From CAWDMN01 sp963803155 (GTDB lineage Bacteria > Acidobacteriota > Terriglobia > Versatilivoradales > Versatilivoraceae), in contig CAWDMN010000032.1 of the NCBI GenBank assembly GCA_963803155.1, positions 62,001-126,000 on the forward strand: 64,000 bases of DNA, given 5' to 3'. Below the pieces are notes generated by a model. The model was not told the origin of the DNA and did not search any database. It saw nothing but the letters and a program-made list of their open reading frames with translations. A program made the position numbers and the translations under genes. Positions 8,221 through 16,472 of the stretch are shown here, one piece after another. Position 1 is the first letter of the stretch. Each line of letters opens with the position of its first letter.

Positions 8221-10374
8221 ATGATCCAGATTGAAGACATCCTCGAAAAAGTCCGGCGATACAGGCCTAATGAGGACCTGGGCTCGCTGCAGCGCGCATG
8301 CGAGTTTGCGGCCAAAATGCATCAAGGGCAAGTCCGGAAATCCGGCGAGCCTTATCTAAATCATCCTCTGGCCGTGGCCGATATTCTGGCGGATCTTAAA
8401 CTGGATAGTACTTCTGTCTGTGTCGGCTTATTGCACGATATAGTCGAGGATACTCTCACCACCATAGAGAAGATTCAGGACCAGTTTGGCCCCGATGTGG
8501 CCCATATTGTGGACGGGGTGACGAAGATCAGCCAGTTTCAGTTCGATTCTCGGGAAGAAGAGCAGGCAGAGAATTACCGGAAAATGTTTCTGGCCGTCGT
8601 CGATGATATCCGAGTGGTCCTCGTAAAGCTGGCTGATAGGTTGCATAACATGCGGACGCTGGAATTTCTCGAGGAGGAAAAGCAGCAGCGCATCGCCCGC
8701 GAAACCATGGACATTTATGGTCCCATTGCTCATCGCTTGGGAATGGGGAAAATTCGTGGCGAGTTGGAAGATTTATCTTTTCAATACCTCGATCCGGAAG
8801 CTTATCGTTATATCAAGGATGAAATTGAAAACAAGCGCAAGGTTAGCGAGGAGTTTTTGGAAGAGGTCAAAACTATCCTCAAAGGCAAACTGGAAGAACA
8901 TAACATTGCCTGCACGGTCGAATCCCGTATCAAACGGATTTACAGTGTCTTTCAAAAGATCAAGCGGCAAAGAATCCCCATTGAACAAGTCTATGATTTG
9001 CTGGCAGTCCGCATCATCACCATGAGCGTCCAGGATTGTTATGGCGCTTTGGGGATTATCCACAACCTTTGGCGTCCCGTTCCGGGCCGGATTAAGGACT
9101 TTATCGCCATTCCCCGCCCCAACATGTATCAATCGTTACATACCTCGGTGATCGGACCCGAGGGGCATCCGTTTGAAGTGCAAATCCGGACGCAGGAAAT
9201 GCACCGGGTGGCGGAAGAGGGGATCGCGGCTCACTGGAAATACAAGTCTGGAAAAGGGGCGCGCCAAAAGGATGATCAGCGCTTTCTCTGGTTGCGCCAT
9301 TTGGTGGAATGGCAGCAGGAGATGCAGGATCCCGGCGATTTTTTAAGCACGCTCAAGATCGACTTGTACCCTGAAGAAGTATACACATTTACCCCCAAAG
9401 GGAAAGTGATCACCTTGCCCCGCGATGCCACTCCGGTGGATTTTGCTTATGCGATTCACACCCAGGTGGGCCACTCCTGTGTGGGTTCGAAAGTAAACGG
9501 CCGGATGGTTCCGCTCAAATCCAAGCTTCAAAACGGGGACATTGTTGAAATCCAGACGCAGACTGGTCATATGCCCAGCCGTGACTGGCTCACCTTTGTC
9601 AAGACATCGAGAGCGCGAAATAAGATCCGACATTTTATCAACATCAGCCAGAGGGAACGATCCATTGAAATTGGAAAAAAGATCCTCGAAAAAGAAGCCA
9701 GAAAATTCCGGCTGAACTTGAAGGACCTGACTGAAGGTGGACAATTATTAAAAGTTGCCCCTCTTTATGGATGCAACAAATTGGAGGATATTTATTCCGG
9801 GTTGGGCTTTGGAAAAATTTCGGCCCGAACCATGTTGAGCAAAGTGGTTCCTCAAGAAAAGTTGGAGGAAGTCCCGGAAGGACGCCATTCCCGTTTTGCC
9901 ACCGCTGTCAAGAAGGTGTTTGGGATTTCTTCAGACTCCGCCATCAAAGTGAAGGGAATGGATGACCTGTTGGTTTACCGCGCCAAATGCTGCAACCCGA
10001 TTCGCGGAGAAGAAATCGTCGGTTATATTACTCGCGGGAAAGGAGTGGCGGTTCATGCCAAGCGCTGCGCCAACGTGGAGAGTCTGCTCTATGAAGCGGA
10101 TCGCAAAATTGAGGTACAATGGACGGGAACGGCAGAAGGAACTTATGCGGTGCGTTTGGTTATTTCCACGGAAGACCGGCGCGGCGTGCTGGCGGAAATT
10201 ACTTCGGTTATTTCTGATATCAAAAGCAATATCAAAAACATAGATGCCCAAACGACCGAGGATCGGCAGGCCACGGTTCACCTGACCATCGAAATCGCTG
10301 ACATGAAGCACTTGGAAAAAGCGGTGGCTGCCATCAAAAAAGTGAAGGGGGTACTTGAAGTTCAATGGCAATAG
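8221..10374 (+). CDS. Bifunctional (p)ppGpp synthetase/hydrolase, RelA/SpoT family
   Basis: This enzyme makes and degrades the stringent-response alarmone (p)ppGpp. The chosen start gives 717 residues. The order is: HD hydrolase domain with HPLAVADIL and LLHDIVEDT (His-Asp at about residues 72-73); synthetase domain with RIKRIYSVFQKIK, YDLLAVRII and IPRPNMYQSLHTSV; TGS domain (VYTFTPKGKVITLPRDATPV); a Cys-rich zinc-finger region (AKCCNPIRGEEIVGYI); and a C-terminal ACT domain. Both catalytic modules look intact, so a single bifunctional Rsh is likely. The start at 8221 was preferred over an upstream in-frame ATG at 8182 because the protein family begins near here. A TATAAT hexamer lies 7 bp upstream, which would imply an almost leaderless message if used. 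Confidence 0.95.
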   Translation: MIQIEDILEKVRRYRPNEDLGSLQRACEFAAKMHQGQVRKSGEPYLNHPLAVADILADLKLDSTSVCVGLLHDIVEDTLTTIEKIQDQFGPDVAHIVDGVTKISQFQFDSREEEQAENYRKMFLAVVDDIRVVLVKLADRLHNMRTLEFLEEEKQQRIARETMDIYGPIAHRLGMGKIRGELEDLSFQYLDPEAYRYIKDEIENKRKVSEEFLEEVKTILKGKLEEHNIACTVESRIKRIYSVFQKIKRQRIPIEQVYDLLAVRIITMSVQDCYGALGIIHNLWRPVPGRIKDFIAIPRPNMYQSLHTSVIGPEGHPFEVQIRTQEMHRVAEEGIAAHWKYKSGKGARQKDDQRFLWLRHLVEWQQEMQDPGDFLSTLKIDLYPEEVYTFTPKGKVITLPRDATPVDFAYAIHTQVGHSCVGSKVNGRMVPLKSKLQNGDIVEIQTQTGHMPSRDWLTFVKTSRARNKIRHFINISQRERSIEIGKKILEKEARKFRLNLKDLTEGGQLLKVAPLYGCNKLEDIYSGLGFGKISARTMLSKVVPQEKLEEVPEGRHSRFATAVKKVFGISSDSAIKVKGMDDLLVYRAKCCNPIRGEEIVGYITRGKGVAVHAKRCANVESLLYEADRKIEVQWTGTAEGTYAVRLVISTEDRRGVLAEITSVISDIKSNIKNIDAQTTEDRQATVHLTIEIADMKHLEKAVAAIKKVKGVLEVQWQ

Positions 10375-10551
10375 TAAGGTCGGATTATTTTCCCCATCTA
10401 TTTCGAAAAGCCTGACGCTTTCGACACCTGCCCTCGTTGCGATGCTTCACTCCCCAGTGGATGCCATCCAAGAGTAGATGAGATCCTCAATTAACTTTGC
10501 GCGCGACAACGACTTACCTGATTAAAAAATGAATCTGATCGAGGAGTAAAG

Positions 10552-10938
10552 ATGAAAACCACTATTCAGTCCGCTGATGCCCCCCCCGCGATTGGTCCTT
10601 ATTCACAAGCTATCGCAACCTCCGGCAGCCGTTTCCTATTCCTCTCCGGACAGATTCCCCTTCATCCGGAAACCGGGCAGCTGGTATCCGGCGGAATCAA
10701 GGAACAAACGGAGCGCGTTCTGAAAAATCTGGAAGCCGTTTTGCGGGCCGGTGGCGCCACCATGGCTCAGGTTGTGAAGACCACCGTGTTCCTGAAAAAT
10801 ATGGAGGATTTTCCGGCGATGAATGAAGTCTATGCCAGGTTTTTTGCGGACAGTCCTCCTGCCCGCTCCACCGTGGAAGCTGCCCGTTTGCCGCGGGGAG
10901 CTGAAGTGGAAATTGAATTGATTGCCGTGCTGGAATGA
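10552..10938 (+). CDS. ridA: RidA family reactive intermediate deaminase
   Basis: RidA hydrolyses reactive enamine/imine intermediates released by PLP enzymes such as threonine dehydratase. The 128-residue product has the full single-domain fold. Key stretches are the N-terminal APPAIGPYSQAI, the middle FLSGQIPLHPETGQLV, the strand VVKTTVFLKNMEDF and the C-terminal PARSTVEAARLPRGAEVEIE. The Arg of PARSTVE is the substrate carboxylate ligand in the family. A GAGGAG ribosome-binding site precedes the ATG. The 177-bp space from rsh contains no visible gene. Confidence 0.95.
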   Translation: MKTTIQSADAPPAIGPYSQAIATSGSRFLFLSGQIPLHPETGQLVSGGIKEQTERVLKNLEAVLRAGGATMAQVVKTTVFLKNMEDFPAMNEVYARFFADSPPARSTVEAARLPRGAEVEIELIAVLE

Positions 10939-11088
10939 GGATGAGCTGCGACAGATCGTAATTATATGCTGCTTGGCCTGGCACAGCGGGTTCGAAGAAC
11001 GGATTTGACTATCCGAGGAGAGCTGCAGAGGAAAAAAACTTGATCCACTGCTTGAGGGCCGTCTTGTGTTGATTCCAGTGAACAAAAT

Positions 11089-11295
11089 CTAGACAGACTT
11101 GCGCTGACAGCTCTTTACAGCCCGCCCTTCCCTGATACAGGATGTACATACCCGAGCTCGCTTGGGTGATCCGTTGAGAACAATCCGAATCCGCTGCAAA
11201 TTGGGATTCCAGCGCCTTTTGGTTACATTATGGGCGTGGCTGACATTATTGCCGAAGATCGGTCCTTTTCCACAAATTTCACATTTCTGAGACAT
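11089..11295 (-). CDS. rpmB: 50S ribosomal protein L28, zinc-binding form
   Basis: This is a structural protein of the large ribosomal subunit. The 68-residue product begins MSQKCEICGKGPIFGNNVSH, and the Cys pair near the N-terminus (CEIC) together with a second pair (CTSC) forms the four-cysteine zinc-ribbon version of L28. The start at 11295 is chosen over an ATG seven codons upstream because it matches the family and places Cys4 correctly. It lies alone on the minus strand between ridA and tsaD, apart from rpmG, which is a common location pattern outside Proteobacteria. Confidence 0.95.
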   Translation of the reverse strand: MSQKCEICGKGPIFGNNVSHAHNVTKRRWNPNLQRIRIVLNGSPKRARVCTSCIREGRAVKSCQRKSV

Positions 11296-11459
11296 AACAC
11301 TCTCCTTAATACCCATCCAAAAACGCTAATCCTACCAAAAAACCCCAGATTAGGTCAAATGGATTCAGAACAGTGGATTAATATTTGGGTCAAGACACAT
11401 TCTGACTTATGATATCCACACCCGTGTGAGGTGAGTGACTGGCGGGGTGGGGGAGTTGA

Positions 11460-12572
11460 ATGCTGGTTCTGGGAATAGAATCTTCTTGTGACGAAACAGC
11501 TGCTGCCATACTGCGAGATGGACGCGAAATTCTTTCTAACGCGATTGCCTCACAAGTGGCGATCCATAAAAAATTTGGAGGAGTGGTTCCCGAACTAGCG
11601 TCGCGACATCACTTGGAGAATATTGTACCCATCGTTGCAGAGGCCTTTCTCGATGCTAATGTGAGCCCCCAAGATGTTTCTGGTATTGCGGTTACCCAGG
11701 GGCCAGGTTTGGTGGGATCTTTGTTAGTCGGCCTCAATTATGCCAAAGCCCTTAGTTTTTCCTGGAGAATTCCACTGGTTCCCGTCCATCACATCGAAGG
11801 TCATATATACTCCGTCCTGCTTGAACTTTACCGTCTGGAAAAGCAGAATCAGCTCCCGTTGACGGATTGGGACTCGCTTTTTCCAGCTGTTGCCCTTGTC
11901 GTTTCAGGAGGTCACACCGGCCTTTTTCTCATCCCAAACCTCCATATTAATTCCACCCAGGATTCCCGCTTCCAATTGCTCGGGCGCACTCGAGATGATG
12001 CCGCGGGGGAAGCATTTGATAAAGTTGCCAAATTATTGTGTCTTGGCTATCCGGGTGGGCCCGTGGTTGATCGATTGGCTCGGAAGGGAAATCCCCGCGC
12101 GATCGATTTCCCTCTCAGCCGCGTTACCGAGAACCGCTTGGATTTTAGTTTCTCGGGTATAAAGACTGCGGTCCTGCGGTATGTAGAAAAAAATCTGGCG
12201 GTCGAAATTCGAGAAATTAAAGACCAGCGTCGCTCTCCAAATTTCGAGGAAAATCTCCCCCCACGGATATTGGATCTGCTGGCCAGCTTTCAGCATTGTG
12301 TCGTCCGCATGCTTTTTAACAATACATTAAAGGCAGTCCAATGGCATCAGCCCAAGAGTGTATTCCTGGCGGGGGGGGTTGCCTGCAATCGTCAACTGAG
12401 GGCCCAATTTCTGGAAGGTTTTTCCGCCCGGGGACTTCCCGTTTTTTTTCCCTCTCCGATTCTCTCTACTGACAATGCCGCCATGATTGCCGCGGCGGGC
12501 CATCAAAAAATTCTCAGCGGGAGGTACGCCGACTTATCGCTGAACGCGGATATTCATTTGAAGTTGATATGA
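11460..12572 (+). CDS. tsaD: tRNA N6-threonylcarbamoyladenosine biosynthesis protein TsaD
   Basis: TsaD transfers the threonylcarbamoyl group to A37 of ANN-decoding tRNAs, with TsaB and TsaE. The 370-residue protein has the N-terminal ASKHA signature LGIESSCDETAAAI and the metal-binding segment HHIEGHIYS (His110, His111, His115). It also has SGGHTGLFLI, a GEAFDKVAKLL motif and the C-terminal LAGGVACNRQLR. It is about 30 residues longer than typical. The extra length lies near residues 120-140 (EKQNQLPLTDWDSLFP) and around 245-265 (EIREIKDQRRSPNFEENLPP). The ATG start gives the correct first strand. Confidence 0.95.
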   Translation: MLVLGIESSCDETAAAILRDGREILSNAIASQVAIHKKFGGVVPELASRHHLENIVPIVAEAFLDANVSPQDVSGIAVTQGPGLVGSLLVGLNYAKALSFSWRIPLVPVHHIEGHIYSVLLELYRLEKQNQLPLTDWDSLFPAVALVVSGGHTGLFLIPNLHINSTQDSRFQLLGRTRDDAAGEAFDKVAKLLCLGYPGGPVVDRLARKGNPRAIDFPLSRVTENRLDFSFSGIKTAVLRYVEKNLAVEIREIKDQRRSPNFEENLPPRILDLLASFQHCVVRMLFNNTLKAVQWHQPKSVFLAGGVACNRQLRAQFLEGFSARGLPVFFPSPILSTDNAAMIAAAGHQKILSGRYADLSLNADIHLKLI

Positions 12573-12822
12573 GAGGAACCGCATGATCCCTCGCCCTTCT
12601 TTTCCGGTCCCAAAGATGGAAAGAGCAGAGGGCGAATCCAATCCCGCGCTATTGGCGTGGACAGGTTCAGCACAGTCCCTCTAATATTTTGGTTAAATAT
12701 TTCGCGAGTTTTTGGTATATTTGTAAGGTTCGGGTTCTGTCGATGGAATCGACAGTGTCGTTGCGCAAGATTATGGGATTTGAATCTTGATATAAAAATT
12801 CAGACAGGGGAGGGCAAGATTT

Positions 12823-13053
12823 TTGTTAACGATCAGATTAACTCGCATGGGGGCTAAGAAAAGGCCGGCGTATCGGATTGTCGTGATTGAAAAGGCTGCT
12901 GCCCGAGATGGCCGCTATTTGGAAGTCCTGGGGCATTATGATCCGAAGCCTGTTACGCCAGTGATTCAGATGGACAAAGACCGCTATCAATACTGGGTGG
13001 GCAAAGGCGCACAGCCCAGCGCTACCGTCCGAAGTTTCTTATCCAAAGTGTAA
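12823..13053 (+). CDS. rpsP: 30S ribosomal protein S16
   Basis: This is a structural protein of the small ribosomal subunit. The 76-residue product starts at TTG and shows the family N-terminus IRLTRMGAKKRPAYRIVVIE, with RDGRYLEVLGHYDP following. A GGGGAGGG ribosome-binding site lies upstream. It opens the classic rpsP-khpA-rimM-trmD-rplS-rnhB cluster. The 250-bp space before it holds a small hairpin, CTGTCGAT with its complement about 100 bp upstream, but no gene. Confidence 0.95.
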   Translation: MLTIRLTRMGAKKRPAYRIVVIEKAAARDGRYLEVLGHYDPKPVTPVIQMDKDRYQYWVGKGAQPSATVRSFLSKV

Positions 13054-13146
13054 TTAGTTGGTCATGAATTCCTTTTCCCGAGAAGCCTGTTAAAATGGAT
13101 CATAGTGGCTCACTTACTTCAACATGACACTCCTCAGGAGGCGACC

Positions 13147-13377
13147 ATGAAAGAACTCATTGAACAGATTGCCAAGGCGTTAGTGGACAATCCCGAACAG
13201 GTTTCCGTGAGACCCATCGAAGGCGAACAAACCACTGTGCTGGAGTTGCGAGTGGCCCCCAGCGATTTGGGAAAAGTCATCGGCAAACAAGGACGCACGG
13301 CCCGATCGATTCGCACCATTTTAGGCGCCGCGGGGATGAAATTGAAGAAAAGATTTACCCTGGAAATTTTGGAATAA
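13147..13377 (+). CDS. khpA: KH-domain RNA-binding protein KhpA
   Basis: KhpA is a small single-KH-domain RNA chaperone; in Firmicutes it acts with KhpB in RNA regulation and cell elongation. The 76-residue protein shows the KH signature LGKVIGKQGRTARSIRTIL, including the GxxG loop (GKQG). The start at 13147 follows a CTCAGGAGGCGACC ribosome-binding site. An in-frame ATG 14 codons upstream lacks such support. Its location directly after rpsP and before rimM is conserved in many phyla. Confidence 0.94.
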   Translation: MKELIEQIAKALVDNPEQVSVRPIEGEQTTVLELRVAPSDLGKVIGKQGRTARSIRTILGAAGMKLKKRFTLEILE

Positions 13378-13477
13378 TTGGACGGACTTCCCCGGCATCG
13401 ACATTTTAAGAACCACGACGGATGCTCAAATCCCGCTTAGATTTGCTGCTCCACTGTGGTGCAGGGATAACGACGAG

Positions 13478-13996
13478 GTGGAAAAACCTAAGCTGGTAAC
13501 CATCGCCGCGATTATTAAACCTCAAGGGAATCGGGGTGAGGTGGCGGCTAATCTGTTGACGGATTTTCCGGAGCGATTTGGCCACCTGCAAAAAGTGCTT
13601 CTCAAAAAAGAGGGTGCTCCTGACCAGAATTTGGAACTCACCTCACACTGGTTTCATAAAGGTCGCGTCATCCTAAAGTTTTCCGAAGTTGGAGATATTT
13701 CAGCGGCTGAAAAATTGCGGGATTATGATCTCGTGGTGCCCCATGAGCAAGTGACCTCCCTGCCCGAAGGAAGTTATTATCATTTCGACTTAGTAGGCTG
13801 TGTGGTAAAGGACGAGGCAGGACTGGTTTATGGGATTGTTGAAGAAATATTGGCCAATGGGGCGCAACGGCTGTTGAAAGTGCGGCGAGAAAATGGCGAG
13901 TTGTTGATCCCCTTTGTTTCAGCTTTTTTTGTCCGGATTGATGTCGAACAAAAAGAAATGATTTGTCAATTGCCGGAAGGCTTGACGAGCCTCTGA
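13478..13996 (+). CDS. rimM: Ribosome maturation factor RimM
   Basis: RimM helps assemble the 30S head and binds S19. The 172-residue product has an N-terminal RimM domain, starting near VTIAAIIKPQGNRGEVAANL and containing KVLLKKEG. A C-terminal PRC-barrel domain follows, with YHFDLVGCVVKDEAGLVYG and LIPFVSAFFVRID. The start is GTG, preceded by a weak GACGAG. The gene is followed by trmD with a 42-bp gap, matching the usual operon. Confidence 0.93.
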   Translation: MEKPKLVTIAAIIKPQGNRGEVAANLLTDFPERFGHLQKVLLKKEGAPDQNLELTSHWFHKGRVILKFSEVGDISAAEKLRDYDLVVPHEQVTSLPEGSYYHFDLVGCVVKDEAGLVYGIVEEILANGAQRLLKVRRENGELLIPFVSAFFVRIDVEQKEMICQLPEGLTSL

Positions 13997-14037
13997 TTTC
14001 GAGTGCCATTGGATCTCCTTCCCTGGTAATTATCCCC

Positions 14038-14799
14038 GTGTTGACCGTAGATCTCATCACAATCTTTCCCGACTTTTTTGTAGGGCCAATCTCTCATGGC
14101 ATTGTCAGACAGGCCCAGAAAAAGGGAATTTTTGCAATCGAGATGCACGACCTGAGAGAATTCACCACCGACAAACACCGGACGGTGGATGATCGCCCCT
14201 TTGGGGGTGGTGAAGGAATGGTTTTGAAGCCGGAGCCACTTTTTCGCGCGCTCCGCAAGATTTATCCGCAAGGACTGGTGGAAGGACAACGGGTAATCAT
14301 GCTTACTCCTCAAGGAAGACCTTTGACGCAGGAAATGTCGGCGGATCTTTCCCGATGCCAGCGGCTCAGCCTGATTTGCGGACGCTATGAAGGAGTGGAT
14401 GAGCGTGTTTGCCAGCACTGGGTGACCGATGAAGTTTCAATTGGGGATTATATTTTAAGCGGTGGAGAGTTGGCGGCCTGTGTTCTGATGGAGTGTGTAG
14501 TGCGCCTGCTCCCGGGGGCTTTGAATAACCTCAGCAGCACGACCAATGAATCCTTCAGAGTTGTCCGAAACGGTCATAATCGTGACTACTCGTTGCTGGA
14601 CTGCCCGCAATACACCCGGCCGGAAGAATTCGAGGGCATGAAGGTTCCTGAGGTGCTCATGTCGGGCCATCATCAGAAGGTCGATTCGTGGAGGCGCAAA
14701 AAATCAATGGAAAAAACTTTGAAAAATCGCCCCGACTTATTAAAATATGAAGGTTTATCTGACGAGGACCAGCGTTTGTTATCAGCGGACTTCGAATGA
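14038..14799 (+). CDS. trmD: tRNA (guanine-N1-)-methyltransferase TrmD
   Basis: TrmD methylates G37 of tRNAs with G36 to prevent frameshifting. It is a SPOUT-class methyltransferase with a deep trefoil knot. Visible motifs are VDLITIFPDFF at the start, DDRPFGGGEGMVLKPEPLF, the knot segment LICGRYEGVDERV and SIGDYILSGGELA. The C-terminal domain ends near residue 254. The start is uncertain: the reading frame continues 25 codons upstream, but homologues begin at the V/L-T-V-D-L-I strand. A GTG at 14038 or TTG at 14041 is therefore most likely. No clear ribosome-binding site is visible. Confidence 0.93.
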   Translation: MLTVDLITIFPDFFVGPISHGIVRQAQKKGIFAIEMHDLREFTTDKHRTVDDRPFGGGEGMVLKPEPLFRALRKIYPQGLVEGQRVIMLTPQGRPLTQEMSADLSRCQRLSLICGRYEGVDERVCQHWVTDEVSIGDYILSGGELAACVLMECVVRLLPGALNNLSSTTNESFRVVRNGHNRDYSLLDCPQYTRPEEFEGMKVPEVLMSGHHQKVDSWRRKKSMEKTLKNRPDLLKYEGLSDEDQRLLSADFE

Positions 14800-14966
14800 C
14801 GGTTTAAATGAATGGGATGGTAGTGTCGGATTCCGTATTCTTCCACTATTTTCCTGAAACAATTTTCCAGGACGTGCAATTTCATTCGGCGTAGTGAAGT
14901 CGAGGGGGCACAACGATTTCGCAAGCCATAAAAATTGAGATCAATAATATAGGATTGAGGTGTTTT

Positions 14967-15314
14967 ATGAACACGGTCAAACTGTTTGAAGAAAAAGAGA
15001 TGAAAAGCGGCATCCCGGAATTTCAGTCCGGTGATTCCATTCGAGTGCATGTGAAAATCAAGGAAGGGGACAAAGAACGAATCCAGGTCTTCGAGGGCCT
15101 CGTCATTGCGCGGAGAAATGCTGGAATCAGCTCTACGTTTACAGTTCGCAAGACTTCTTTTGGCCAAGGGGTGGAGAGAATTTTTCCATTGCATTCCCCC
15201 ATCATCGATAAGATTGAGCTGGTCCGTCATGGAAAAGTTCGCCGGGCCAAATTGTATTACTTGCGAAACCTGCGTGGGAAAGCTGCCCGCATCAAGGAGA
15301 TCAAGGCCAGTTAG
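14967..15314 (+). CDS. rplS: 50S ribosomal protein L19
   Basis: This is a large-subunit protein at the interface with the 30S subunit. The 115-residue product shows FQSGDSIRVHVKIKEGDKER, IQVFEGLVIARRNAGIS, TFTVRKTSFGQGVERIFPLH and the end AKLYYLRNLRGKAARIKE, all typical of L19. The start MNTVKLF at 14967 is preferred over an ATG four codons earlier, matching family length. It is followed by a strong terminator, so rnhB is probably transcribed separately or by read-through. Confidence 0.96.
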   Translation: MNTVKLFEEKEMKSGIPEFQSGDSIRVHVKIKEGDKERIQVFEGLVIARRNAGISSTFTVRKTSFGQGVERIFPLHSPIIDKIELVRHGKVRRAKLYYLRNLRGKAARIKEIKAS

Positions 15315-15335
15315 CCAGTTGGTTTTCTTAGGCAC

Positions 15336-15379
15336 AAGAGGTTAGCAATTCCCAGGAAGGAAGAGCTAACCTCTTTTTT
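15336..15379 (+). terminator. Intrinsic terminator after rplS
   Basis: A perfect 11-bp stem, AAGAGGTTAGC (15336-15346) with GCTAACCTCTT (15365-15375), is followed by a T run to 15379. It starts 22 bp after the rplS stop and marks the end of the ribosomal protein operon. Confidence 0.9.
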
Positions 15380-15496
15380 ATTTATTGCCCAGGAAGGGAA
15401 GGGCATGCGGTAATTTGGAAATTGGGCGCAAGCTATTTCCTTTCCTCAAGGTACTGGCCATGCTAAAGTTTGCGCGAGTAATTTCACTCATTTGCG

Positions 15497-16213
15497 ATGC
15501 CCCCTGAACCCATGATGCGAGCGGCTGAGATGCAGCGCTTGGAAATCAAAGGAACGGATCCCGCGCGGATTTCCAAATGCAATCAATGTGACGATCACTT
15601 CGAAAAAGAAGCGCTCCTGGCTGGTTATCCCAGAGTCGCTGGCTTGGATGAAGTTGGGCGGGGCTGTCTGTTTGGGCCAGTGGCCGCGGCTGCGGTCGTT
15701 TTGGATTTGAAGGCGATCCCTCGGGGAATTGACGATTCGAAAAAACTTAGCATTAAACATAGGAGAAAATTAGCCGATGAGATTAAGCAGACGGCAAGCG
15801 ACTATGCAATTGCCTTTGTGGATTCTATGGAAGTGGATAGAATCAATATTTTAGAAGCCACTCGCGAAGCAATGAAAAGGGCAGTTCAGGGATTGAAACA
15901 AAAGCCGTCTTTTCTGTTGTGCGATGGGATTGTGCTACCCGGGATCAACATTGCTCAGCTTGAAATCATCAAGGGTGACTCTCTCTCGGTTTCGATTGCG
16001 GCAGCTTCCATCCTCGCCAAAGTGGCCAGAGATGAATTATTGGATCGGCTTGCTTTGCTGTATCCAGGCTACGAGCTGGAAAGAAATAAAGGGTATGGAA
16101 CTGCCATGCATTTACAGGCCCTGCGTCAGTTAGGTCCCACTCCTTTGCACCGGTTCACCTTCAAAGGAGTCCTGGAACGAAATTTGAATTTGCCATTTGT
16201 TGCTCTTGAATAA
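15497..16213 (+). CDS. rnhB: Ribonuclease HII
   Basis: RNase HII cleaves RNA in RNA/DNA hybrids and removes misincorporated ribonucleotides. The 238-residue protein carries the catalytic AGLDEVGRGCLFGPV motif (Asp51, Glu52). Further acidic residues are in LLCDGIVLPG and KVARDELLDRL, giving the DEDD set. ASILAKVARD and NKGYGTAMHLQAL are also typical. The first about 40 residues, including a CNQCDD stretch, precede the usual RNase HII start; a later start such as the Met at residue 12 cannot be excluded. No strong ribosome-binding site is visible. Confidence 0.93.
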   Translation: MPPEPMMRAAEMQRLEIKGTDPARISKCNQCDDHFEKEALLAGYPRVAGLDEVGRGCLFGPVAAAAVVLDLKAIPRGIDDSKKLSIKHRRKLADEIKQTASDYAIAFVDSMEVDRINILEATREAMKRAVQGLKQKPSFLLCDGIVLPGINIAQLEIIKGDSLSVSIAAASILAKVARDELLDRLALLYPGYELERNKGYGTAMHLQALRQLGPTPLHRFTFKGVLERNLNLPFVALE

Positions 16214-16472
16214 GATGAGATACTGATACCATCGAGCCGGCGGATGATGTAATCCGAAATCTGTGACGACTTCAGGAAGGAATTTTTTTAATCTCATTTC
16301 CAAGAAGGGGAACAGCCGTCCAACGATTCTGATGTGGGAAATCACTCGAATGCGGCTGAACTTCCGGTAGAGACGGTGGTTGGAGAGAGTCTTGGACCCT
16401 CCGTCATCAACTGTGCCGGGACGTTGTTTAGAATAGATCAGACAAATTGACGCGTTTTAAAAGGATCAAAGG